Source: Asterias amurensis
Taxonomy: Eukaryota; Echinodermata; Asteroidea; Forcipulatida; Asteriidae
Reading direction: 5' to 3'
Length of the DNA stretch: 64,000 nucleotides
Assembly (NCBI RefSeq): GCF_032118995.1
Contig: NC_092648.1
Coordinates: 19,496,450 to 19,560,449, forward strand
A model generated the notes under the pieces. It was not told where the DNA came from. It ran no database searches and was given only the letters and a program-made list of their open reading frames with translations. Below are positions 55,407 to 64,000 of this stretch, one piece after another. A program made the translations under genes and the position numbers. Every line of letters starts with the position of its first letter. Positions within the stretch are counted from its first letter, which is position 1.

Positions 55407-55428
55407 TTTTTTTGGGGGGGGGGGGGTA
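55407..55428. repeat. Poly-T / poly-G junction tract
   Basis: T run directly followed by about a dozen G; third instance in the window. Confidence 0.8.
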
Positions 55429-55787
55429 GCGGTTTACGGTGTTCTATTTTGTTTACATTACAACAACCGAAAATAACCGTAATTTTCAGTGTCGCCAAAA
55501 GCTATCTTTAAGCTTTATTTATAACAGAACAATAAATGTTTGTTCAAAAAATTACCATTATAATTTTGGAGACGCCTTCGTGTTATTTTAGTTATAATCA
55601 ACAGTCTTGAAAATTAAATTGACCACATCAATCTTGATATAATTTACAAGGTAAGACATTTGTATAATAATAATCAACTTTATGTTATTTTGTTTATTTA
55701 TTATTTTTTGACGGTATTAAGTAAAAGGGGACAGAGACACAATTTGATATATCGAACCAATCTTTTGTGAAATTTTCGATATCTCTT

Positions 55788-56180
55788 GGGGACACTGGAC
55801 ACCTTTTGTGATTGTCAAAGACCAGTCTTCTCACTTGGTGTATCTCAACATATGCAAAAACAACAAACCTGTGAAAGTTTGAACTTAATTGGTCGTCAAA
55901 GATGAAAGATAATAATGGAAGAAAAACCACCTTTGTCAAACGAAGTTGTGTGCTATAGTTAGATGCTTGATTTCGATACCTCAAAGCTAAATACGGAGGT
56001 CTCGAATTTTTCTTTTATTTGTTATATTTCATTGGAAAATTACTTTTTTTTTCTCGAAAACTACGTTACTTCAGAGGAAGCCGTTTCTCACAATGTTTTC
56101 TCTCCATTGCTTGTTACTAATTAAGTTTTTATGCTAACAATTATTTTGAGTAATCACCAATAGTGTCCAGTGCATTTATA
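55788..56180 (+). mobile_element. MITE family A, copy 11
   Basis: Runs GGGGACACTGGACACCTTTT to AATAGTGTCCAGTGCATTTA. The right hairpin arm is interrupted by a T-rich insertion near 56,007-56,032. Confidence 0.85.
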
Positions 56181-56940
56181 CCTTCAATATTGTAACCAAA
56201 CAAAAATGTTGACGCTGCCAGCATCTTTTGTTTCCTTTAAAAAAATGTTGTTCACATCGAAAACACGTCAACATGATGTTTGAAGCTTTGCATGATGGTG
56301 TGGATTATGACAGAAACTATAACAGTATTCTTGCGGGTACAACAATGTAAAAAAAAAACTCTATGGGAGAAGTGCTGGTTCTGAGAAGAAACGTTTTGGT
56401 CTCGATCAGTATTTAAACTCTGCTCGTCAGGAGAAGACGAGCGGTGTTGTTTGAAGACACGGTTGCACCCGCAAGTTTACTTCAATCTATAATGTGTTTC
56501 GTTGAACATAACTTCCAAAACCATGGAAGTAAAACTTGTTAACCTCTCTGTAATAACCATTAGATAACACAACCGAGAAGACATGCAAACAGACTAATAT
56601 GATAATTTAAACTGCTTAGCAAAGTTTTAAACAAATGCCATTCGGTTTCTGAATCAATGTTACATTTCACATTCGCAAGTGTGACCGTCTTCTTTAGCAA
56701 TGCATTCGAATTTGTGTTTATCTTCTACATTTTAACCCATTTAAATTTCAACCGACTTCATTTCATAATAGGTATATACACCCCCCCCCCCCATAGCAGT
56801 ATCAATATATAAAATGGTCTGACATATCTTGTTTTCATCAATGATTGTCCATGCGATTATTAATTTAAATCGGATAGAAGGTGTCGGCAAGGTTGGTCGC
56901 AGCATGATCAAGGTGTTTAGTGCAACTCTAAGTCACAAGA
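56181..56940. other. Intergenic, no gene seen
   Basis: Holds a GGTCTCGATCAGTAT ... GGAGAAGACGAGC stretch (about 56,395-56,445) that vaguely recalls the arms of the 23.6-kb foldback, and a C run near 56,780-56,792. Confidence 0.3.
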
Positions 56941-57460
56941 CTCGATTTCACAAAGCACTCAGATTTATCTTAAAGGCAGTGGACACAATTGGTAATTGTC
57001 AAAGACTAGCCTACACAGTTGTTGTATCTCAACATATGCATACAATAACTAACCTGTGGAAATTTGAGCTCAATCGGTCATCGAAGTTGCGAGATAATTT
57101 TGAAAGAAAAAAAAAAACACCCTTGTCACACAAAGTTGTGTGCGTTTAGATGGTTGATTTCGAGACCTCAAGTTCTAAATCTGAGGTCTCGAAATCAAAT
57201 TCGTGGAAAATTACGTCTTTCTCTAAAACTATGGCACTTCAGAGGGAGCCGTTTCTCACAATGTTTTATACCATCAATCTCTCCCCATTACTTGTCACCA
57301 AGTAAAGTTTTATGCCAACAATTATTTTGAGTAATTACCAATAGTGTCCACTGCCTTCAAGATGAGTTTTCAGTATTGCCAAATTGTGACATCACACTTT
57401 GTTTAGCAGTTTAGATTGGTTCTCAGTTAAGATCAATCTTAGCTCTTTGTGAAATCGACC
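56941..57460. mobile_element. Family G foldback MITE, copy 2, split by a family A insertion
   Basis: CTCGATTTCACAAAGCACTC on the left and TTTGTGAAATCGACCA on the right are inverted ends of one element. The inner word AGATTTATCTT pairs with AAGATCAATCTTAGC. Between its halves, at 56,970-57,360, lies a complete family A MITE, so family A inserted later. Confidence 0.75.
56970..57360 (+). mobile_element. MITE family A, copy 12 (full length, nested in family G)
   Basis: Ends TTAAAGGCAGTGGACACAAT and AATAGTGTCCACTGCCTTCA, with an intact central hairpin. Confidence 0.9.
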
Positions 57461-57896
57461 ACAGTATCATTTCCAAAATCCTCCCTTTATAAACTTCGGC
57501 TTCATGTTGTGTGTAACCTCCACTTGTTGTAAAGTCCTATTTTAAAATCTGTATAAATCTGTGCTGCTTTCTAATAATAATGAACAAAATGAAAGGTATT
57601 TCACTGACACAACGGGGAATTGTTCTCTGCTCAACATAATAGGAACACTTATTATGTTCCAATATATTAATTTCTTTTCGAAAAATCATTACCATCAGCG
57701 AATAATGATTGATACTCACTTTGGTAATATCTACTTTTTACATGTACTTTCATGGCTGAATATAATTGTCATATGAAGTTTCAATTCTTGAAGTGAGATC
57801 CAATATGGAAAAACAGGCTAACATGTTGGCGTTTTATCTGTTACTTCTTCACATAAATTTCCCCTCGATTCAGACTTTGAATCACAATTGAGTTTA

Positions 57897-59294
57897 TTAG
57901 TTTTTGACAGAATCTATTGTTTCTTTGTCAGACACGCTATTCTTCCTGTTTTGACCACCAGTACCTGGTTGGTTTGCGAAGAAAGGTTCTCTAGCCCAGA
58001 CGGCTCCTTTAACACTACTCCCGTCCTCGCTCCCGCTGCCGTGTATCCTATCCCGTCGCTTATTCTGTATCTCAATGCATTCACCAGGGGTCATCAACCT
58101 CGTATTCAACTGCGACATTGTTTTCCTTCTCTGTAAAATCTGCTTCTGCGAGGCAACCATCACCTCCATCGACTTGGCGTGGGAAACTTTCGGTGCCGGG
58201 ATTTTCAGGGAAAGGGAGGACCGGGGTGTTGGACCGGACGCCGTGCTACCTTCGTCCGATGACGAGTAACGGCGACCGGTCGGATCAACCGGTATGCTCG
58301 GGTCGTAGACCTGTGTGTCCATGGCGAAGCCCTCCGAGAGCTCCACACTCTTACGGATGGAGGTGGACGACGATATCGGGTGGGCAACAGAGTGCCGACG
58401 CATGGGCATCCCGGACATGGGGGAGGAGGAACGGCTTGAGGAGGAACTATAGTAGTCCGAGTGTGGCCCCTTAGGATGGAGGAGGTTTGAGGTGGGTGGC
58501 ATGTAGCCATTAGATGTCAGGGGGAATGAGGCTGATAGGCGTCTATCACGATTGTTATTCAGGTCTGGGGACAAGCCGATGGATGACTTACGAGGAGGCG
58601 CGTTATTATGACTGTCTAATGAAGTAGTCCGAGAGAGCCTTCGTCCACCGGCGTCTCCTTTCATATTGAACTCTACTGTAACTGTACTTGACTTACGGCG
58701 TTCACGGGGAGGGTTAGGTGCGTTCTTTGTGGGTGTTTCGTCAGATGATCGCCTCTTCCAGCTCGGTGTGTCCTCTTGTATGGGAGACGGTGGCAGCATG
58801 AGCCGTGGCAGTCGGTCCGATCCAGCCAGGCTCCCCTTGCGAGGAGAGGCCGGTTCACTGGTAGCTTCACTCTTCGATCGCAAACCCTTCCCAGTACCTC
58901 TTTCGATGGTCACCGAACTCTCGCTTGCCGACCGCCGTCTAACGCCCTGATTAACGGTCTTGGGTCTGTTGGGTGTTTGGTGCTCCCCACCACCAGGTAC
59001 CAGGGCCAGGCTTTCTTTATCCGGAGCAGTGACGGACCTTAGCAACTTGGTCTGTGAGCCTGGTACGCCATTCTCACCCTCCTCGTCGTTCACTGTTTGT
59101 ATGCTGTGAAGGAACCTCTTCAGTTCGGCATACTCCCTGTTGTGCAGCAACATGCTATCTGTGTGATTCTTGTCGAGACGCAAGTTCTGCTTGTCCAACT
59201 TGAGCTGGGTCTGCTTAAAGGAGTTAGAGTTAATAACATCTACTTCAGCCACCGCGAAGCTCCGACGCTTGTTTAACATCTTAGAAGAGCTCAT
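57897..59294 (-). CDS. Coiled-coil protein with disordered tail, array member C
   Basis: A single coding exon of 465 aa starting MSSSKMLNKRRSF. Residues about 18-68 are a charged helix (QLKLDKQNLRLDKNHTD ... NREYAELKRFLHSIQ) in the same position as in members A and B; the RLDK core recalls the ARLDK of member A. The rest is dominated by Ser, Arg and Pro with repeated basic-x-x-Ser motifs (RRRSAS, RKSS, RRLSAS, RRHSVAH) that suit AGC/CaM-kinase-type phosphorylation. A second short helical segment (MEVMVASQKQILQRRKTMSQ) precedes the C-terminus. No membrane segment. It is the outermost member of the array. Function is unknown. Confidence 0.84.
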   Translation of the reverse strand: MSSSKMLNKRRSFAVAEVDVINSNSFKQTQLKLDKQNLRLDKNHTDSMLLHNREYAELKRFLHSIQTVNDEEGENGVPGSQTKLLRSVTAPDKESLALVPGGGEHQTPNRPKTVNQGVRRRSASESSVTIERGTGKGLRSKSEATSEPASPRKGSLAGSDRLPRLMLPPSPIQEDTPSWKRRSSDETPTKNAPNPPRERRKSSTVTVEFNMKGDAGGRRLSRTTSLDSHNNAPPRKSSIGLSPDLNNNRDRRLSASFPLTSNGYMPPTSNLLHPKGPHSDYYSSSSSRSSSPMSGMPMRRHSVAHPISSSTSIRKSVELSEGFAMDTQVYDPSIPVDPTGRRYSSSDEGSTASGPTPRSSLSLKIPAPKVSHAKSMEVMVASQKQILQRRKTMSQLNTRLMTPGECIEIQNKRRDRIHGSGSEDGSSVKGAVWAREPFFANQPGTGGQNRKNSVSDKETIDSVKN

Positions 59295-60060
59295 TTTTTC
59301 GGCGTTGCGTTAGTTCGTCTCAGCTGATTAAATTCGCCTTCTTTTCTCAAATTCAAACCGAGTAATGGTAGTGTTTTCACTTCAAATTGTTTCAAGTTAC
59401 AACATGAAGTTTTTGTTTTTTCTCTGAATAGATCCACTGCCCCGTTCGAGAGACAGAATAGTTTTATGTGCAGTCACGGTGATATCTGCTGAAGTGCCGA
59501 GTCCATGTTCCGTTATATTCATGAGCAATGAGCGTCTGAGGTTCGCTGGTCATGCTAAGACAGTAATTTGTCAGTAGCGAAAACTACTTTACTTGCTTTA
59601 TCCCCAAAATTTGCAGGACAAATTTCTACCTTTTGTTCATCATATTTACATATGTTGTTCAAACGAAGTCCAGTCTTTACACATGTGGTTTCCAATCAAT
59701 CAATCAAATCCAACTCAAGTAGTTTAAGTTAGTTGACAATTTCGTAGGCAATTTTTGTTTCTCTCCAGTAGCTGTGTTGAATGTCTTGTCGCAAAGCAAC
59801 CAATCTATGTCCTCATCAGACTGGTTGATCCAACAATATTTCAGGACAAAGTTCTATCTGTCGTGCACCATAGTGTAGTATTGTTCAAACAAAGTCCAGT
59901 TCTACACATCAACCAATTCAATCAAACAAAATTCGCTTTCGAAAGTTGTTTGCAGTTTCGTAGGCAAATTATGTTTCTCTCCGGTAACTGTATTGAATAG
60001 CTTGTCGCACAGCAACCTATCGGCAGTCAATCCACGACGTCCTCATCAGACTGGTCCTTA
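59295..60060. repeat. Degenerate tandem duplication upstream of coiled-coil gene C
   Basis: AAACAAAGTCCAGT... / CACATC..CAATCAATCAA, GTTTCGTAGGCAAA, GTTTCTCTCC, TTGTCGCAAAGCAACC and CCTCATCAGACTGG occur in the same order around 59,656-59,826 and 59,886-60,052, a period of about 230 bp. A weaker third copy may start near 59,600. The promoter of gene C would lie here. Confidence 0.65.
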
Positions 60061-60956
60061 CCAGGCAACAGTTTCAATAAATGTGAGACAAATTTTCTCT
60101 TGTAGCGAGATATAAATATATAAATCCAATAGTCCTTGTGGTTGGATCGTCTGAAGAGTTCTTCTCCTCTACTAAACAAAGCTGTTTTATCCTTGGCACT
60201 AATTCCCAAACTGTTAGGGAAACAAAACACGGCACCTCATCCTCTAGTGGGATGTTCAGAATCCCCTCTCCACGGGGATTTGCTCAATCTTCACCGACGA
60301 TTGTCACCCCACAATGGGGCACCTACTGACGGTAACAAGACAGCTACACAAAAGGGTTCTGGTGGTATCTTTTGTGGGTCGTCATCGGAGCGAGCAGTTA
60401 CCAGGTGGACGAAGGGAGAGGATGGGCGCCCCGGGCGTGAACGAAAGTCCGAGCTTCCACAATCTGTTTACTCCTCACAGAAAACTGTTTTCTATTTTGG
60501 GTTTGGAAAGCGTTAGCATCTCTCCACCTCTTCAAAAAAGGCAACCAAATCCCTCTCGGTATGGATTAAATGTTATAATATACCCTTGATGAAATTAAGT
60601 ACAGCAGTGTGGGTCATAAACAAATCAAATCTTTGACGCAAATATTTCTCTTCAGAGAGGGTTTTAAGAATTAAAATCCAGGGTCCAGCATCAACCGTTG
60701 TGGCAGGGAGGTAGCTAGATGGTCACACGAAACCGTGCAAGTGTTCAGTTAGTTTAACTACTCAATAAAAACGGCAACTTATCTAAACACAATTTCGCTC
60801 TGCTTTGTAACATGGAAGGACACAGCATGTTTTGCTTGTTTTGTTGACAAACATTAAACGTAGCAACCGCAACAGGCTATTTCATTTATCTACCCCTGCC
60901 AGTATCGACCTATTTGCCTTGGACTGTGTGCGTTAATTGAGGTTTGAGATAATTAC
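60061..60956. other. Intergenic with a GC-richer patch
   Basis: About 60,130-60,520 is less AT-rich and stays open for 126 codons on the plus strand, but the translation resembles no family I know. It could be a 5' UTR or promoter of gene C. No other feature. Confidence 0.3.
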
Positions 60957-61342
60957 TTAAAGGCAGTGGACATTATTGGTAATTGCTCAACATAATTTTT
61001 AGCATAACAACTGACTTGGTAAACAAGCAATTTTGATAGGTTTTGGTAGTTTAAAACCTTGTGAGATACGGTCCCCTCTAAAGTAACGTAGATTTTAAAA
61101 AAAAAGAGGTATTTTCTCATTCAAATTAAGAAATGGCATCAGGCTTGAAGCCTTTTATTAGGCATCTGAAGACACAACAATTTGTGCAACAAGTTTTTTT
61201 AAATATTATTATTCTCTTGCAACTTCGATGACCGAAAAAGTAAAAAAAAAATCACAGAGTTGTTATTTTATGCATATATTGGGATACACCAAGTGAGATA
61301 CCGGTCTTTGACAATTATCAAAGGTGTATAGTGCCTTTAAGG
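60957..61342 (-). mobile_element. MITE family A, copy 13 (old)
   Basis: Runs TTAAAGGCAGTGGACATTAT to GGTGTATAGTGCCTTTAA in inverted orientation. The centre is much diverged and lacks the hairpin. Confidence 0.8.
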
Positions 61343-62310
61343 CAACCATGTTACCAACCAGAGTATGATAAAGACTGTCCTCGATTGGGTTAAACAAATC
61401 ATCGCGTTGTCCTAATGGTTTTTGTTTATGAATTGTATCAATACACCCTCGCTACCAGTTGAAGAAGTAATTACATCAAGTGTCCCATTTATTATTACAC
61501 AACAATACATTCTTTATAACGCATTGAATACGAAACACAATGAAACAAAAGGGATATGCTGTTATTACGCACAATTAAGACATTCGTAAAATTGTGCAAG
61601 TTGCATTGTTTGGGATTTAACATGTTGTTGTCGTGTACACGTTTTGAGTTTTAATTTGTCTCGTTCAAAGTGCTTGCATTTTATAGGTATTTTTAGCACG
61701 AAGTATTTAATTGAAAATGAGAAATACCAAACGTTTTGAAATCACTCTTTCCCATCAAGGCAATTTTGAAGACTCGCGATAACATTGTACTAAAATCGTC
61801 AACGAAAGAACTTTTTGTAGGCAATTTCTGTCACGGTGAAATGGTTGTAACCGGTGTGATGGGTTGGCCGAATTGATGCTGAGGAATTTGATGACATTTT
61901 GCATCGAGAAGGGGGCCAATCAACAAAGGCCCAGTGTCACATGTTCGAAGGGGGTACTTCAGAACAGTGTGACATAATAAGAGCATTGGTTAGAGTAAAG
62001 GAATACTGTGAGTCCCTCTGCCTCACGCTAAACAGTGTCATCTTCACTTTATTTTTTACACTATCAAAACGGGCTCCGCAACAGTTTCCCTTTTTGTGAC
62101 ATTCACTCCTAATGGCACTTCAGTTTCTATAGTATCTTATAGAATAAGAAACCTGCTTCTTAGTTCTCTTTTATCCGATTGTTCGACGGGTGCCGTGTAC
62201 TCATGAGCCCATTATTGTCTATTGAGAAACCCCAAGGCGTGGGCTCCCGTCCCCGGCTCTAAGCCGGGTCTTAATCTGGCCAATTCTTCGCAACAATAGA
62301 AGCCATAATG
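61343..62310. other. Intergenic, no gene seen
   Basis: AT-rich; only short frames. No recognisable gene or repeat. Confidence 0.3.
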
Positions 62311-62391
62311 ACAAACAAGTTGGCTCCACAGATTTACATGTAACTGCTGATTACAAACAAGTTGGCTCCACAGATTTACATGTAACTGCGG
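62311..62391 (+). repeat. Two-copy 42-bp tandem duplication
   Basis: ACAAACAAGTTGGCTCCACA plus GATTTACATGTAACTGC occurs at 62,311 and again at 62,353 with essentially no change. Confidence 0.9.
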
Positions 62392-62590
62392 ACCACTGTG
62401 CAGGATTAGGACGGCCGCACCGACAATAATAATGGAGGAAAGAAATGACTGAAAAAGACTCCTCAGACACTAATTAGTCTCTACACGCAGGAAAGAACTA
62501 ATTATAAAGACGAGCACAGTGTACTGTTCGAAATCATTGACAAATCAACATTTTGCCCTTTTCATGGCTAACATTTCTCCCATAGTTGTA

Positions 62591-62905
62591 CCGGTGTCGG
62601 ATGCAATTGTGTCCACCATGCAATACTGTCCGCCGCAGACACTTTTGCATATGCAATCGTGTCCGGGGCTATGCAAGCGAGCATGCATGCACTGAACCTA
62701 CCTATTTTTATGCAGCATGAACATTCACGTATTTTATGAGCAGCGAATACCATACGCCCGAACATTTCCCATGTCATTGATGACAGATGACATGCACTTA
62801 GCTTGTAAAAAAAAATGGCGAACGTGTTCCTTATACCAAGGGCGTTTCATTTACTGCAAGGACGGTTTTGCACGGGGGCGGACACAACTGCATATGCAAG
62901 AAATT
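62591..62905. mobile_element. Family J element, copy 2 (right part missing)
   Basis: Begins CCGGTGTCGGATGCAATTGT and follows the 48.2-kb copy through GCTTGTAAAAAAAAATGGCG and GACGGTTTTGCACGGGGGCG to ACTGCATATGCAAG. It then diverges, lacking the region with three further GTCCGG words and the right terminal repeat. Confidence 0.75.
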
Positions 62906-63775
62906 TATAGATATTCTGAGTGCAAACTAATCGGAAATCGCACGACAACACGGCAGAATGTCGGACACTAAACACTGGGCCGACATTACGAGGCGAGTAC
63001 CTTTTGTCAACTGTTCGCTGAAAACAATGTGTACAAGTGCATGGTAGAATTTAAAAACCTGCAGGAAAGGAATAATATTGGCTGTCGTGGTGATCTAGCC
63101 ACACACAGTCTGCGTAATAATGATTCGGTTATAACCACTTATAGAAATTATACAACACTACAGAAAACTCTGCAACATCCATTACAAAGTTTCACACTCA
63201 GAATCGATAGAGGGCGCACTATTAAAACCATACACAGAAAAAACCAAGTGATTATTGTTCCAAGTTTATTTACACTCGTGTGGCATTTAAATAATAAACT
63301 GTATCTCGAGGTCACTCTAAAGCCCGGAAAAATGCAAATAAAATGCCTTAAATTTCGGTTTTAAGAAATATCAAGTCGAAACAGAGCATCATAGAATCTC
63401 GGGTTGCATTGTTGCTATGCTTGTTGAAATAATTGTATGGTCTCAACAAGTACTCATCTGTTTCCAATGTACAATCAATAGTTTTGTTATTAAGAAATAA
63501 TTCTAAATAGAATGATTAATATTTTGTCGGTCTTCTAAAATTGCTTAAATCTTATCATAAAAAATTTTGAAAGTAAGGAGAGCACAAACTTCTTTACCCC
63601 CATTTGTGGTGTTTCATTTTTGTAAACTCAATTGTGAAGTATCTTTTTCTTGCAAAAGATAGTTCAAATGGCCTGACGTTTCAACCCTAGCAGAGTCTTT
63701 CTCGTAGCTAAAAAACCCACGTTTGTTTTGTAATATATATCTTTTTCTATTTTTGGTGAAACTCAAGAATGACGA
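62906..63775. other. Intergenic and probable 3' UTR of MRPL14
   Basis: No coding content recognised. GACGTTTCAACCCTAGCAGA near 63,677 resembles a dispersed-repeat end I know from other marine invertebrates. The portion nearest 63,775 is presumably 3' UTR. Confidence 0.35.
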
Positions 63776-64000
63776 TCATACAAATGTTGTGGCGATGGCA
63801 AATACTTTGGACAGATCTTTCCTGCTCCTCAGATGTGATGGAATCGGAACCTTGATTCTCGTCCCTGTGGGGTTGCCGCTCTCTTCCAGCAACACAATGT
63901 TATTTGAGTCAAACCTTGGTGTCATCCTCGGTCCGACCTGTTTGACTCCAACTATAAGAGCCTTCTTCTTCTGCCCCTTGATGGCTACTAAGATCTTGTC
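63776..64000 (-). CDS. MRPL14: Mitochondrial ribosomal protein uL14m (MRPL14), last coding exon, partial
   Basis: The minus strand reads in one frame from the window edge to a TGA at 63,778-63,776, giving the C-terminal 74 residues. These include [50 protein letters not shown] and a final VFAIATTFV. The blocks match my memory of vertebrate MRPL14 ([29 protein letters not shown], GNPxGTRIKxPIP) almost word for word, and the stop falls where the family ends. uL14m is a large-subunit mitoribosomal protein at the intersubunit face. The 5' part lies beyond the right edge. Confidence 0.95.
   Translation of the reverse strand, partial: DKILVAIKGQKKKALIVGVKQVGPRMTPRFDSNNIVLLEESGNPTGTRIKVPIPSHLRSRKDLSKVFAIATTFV

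Noticed and set aside
60136-60516. 126-codon plus-strand frame in a GC-richer patch
   Set aside because: No recognisable domain, no good start context or splice partner, and it overlaps the presumed 5' region of gene C.
1-64000. Endogenous retrovirus, LTR element, Polinton, LINE or transposase-bearing element
   Set aside because: No reverse transcriptase, integrase, capsid or transposase motif appears in any long frame, and no long terminal direct repeats were seen. The mobile DNA here is short and non-autonomous.

Overview
This is AT-rich eukaryotic nuclear DNA. Genes have GT-AG introns, and the intergenic DNA is packed with short palindromic DNA transposons (MITEs), tRNA-derived SINEs and minisatellites. 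The protein families fit a deuterostome invertebrate. From memory, the most frequent MITE (ends AAAGGCAGTGGACAC / GTGTCCACTGCCTTT, 13 copies here) is typical of sea-star assemblies, so I favour an echinoderm, probably Asteroidea. That species call is recall plus inference, not something measured here.

Layout: (1) 1-1,200 looks like the 3' UTR of a plus-strand gene lying off the left edge. (2) 1,802-7,390, minus: TFB2M, mitochondrial transcription factor B2, seven coding exons that join in frame to 494 aa. (3) 9,432-15,640, plus: an F-box/leucine-rich-repeat protein, ten coding exons, 527 aa, with a decayed copy of its first exon just upstream. (4) 18,698-39,976, minus: four tandem two-pore-domain potassium (K2P) channel genes (312, 307, 384 and 313 aa). 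Each has two coding exons and each is interrupted at the same base of the first pore's G-Y-G filter. (5) 43,970-59,294, minus: three intronless coding regions (577, 400 and 465 aa), each with a short N-terminal coiled coil and a long Ser/Pro/Arg-rich disordered tail. They look like an old tandem family and vaguely recall vertebrate CCDC190. (6) 63,776 to the right edge, minus: the last coding exon of MRPL14 (uL14m).

Two genes serve mitochondrial gene expression (TFB2M, MRPL14), but they are far apart and nothing suggests co-regulation. The K2P array and the coiled-coil array are two independent local expansions. The rest is repeats: at least ten MITE or foldback families, several nested into one another, five or more SINE copies, a roughly 50-copy 17-bp minisatellite that is open in all three forward frames, and several two-copy tandem duplications. 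I found no rRNA, no convincing functional tRNA, no CRISPR array, and no reverse transcriptase, integrase, capsid or transposase coding region.

Exon borders were placed by hand from splice sites, reading phase and family conservation. All multi-exon CDSs sum to a multiple of three. UTRs and promoters are mostly not resolvable from sequence alone.
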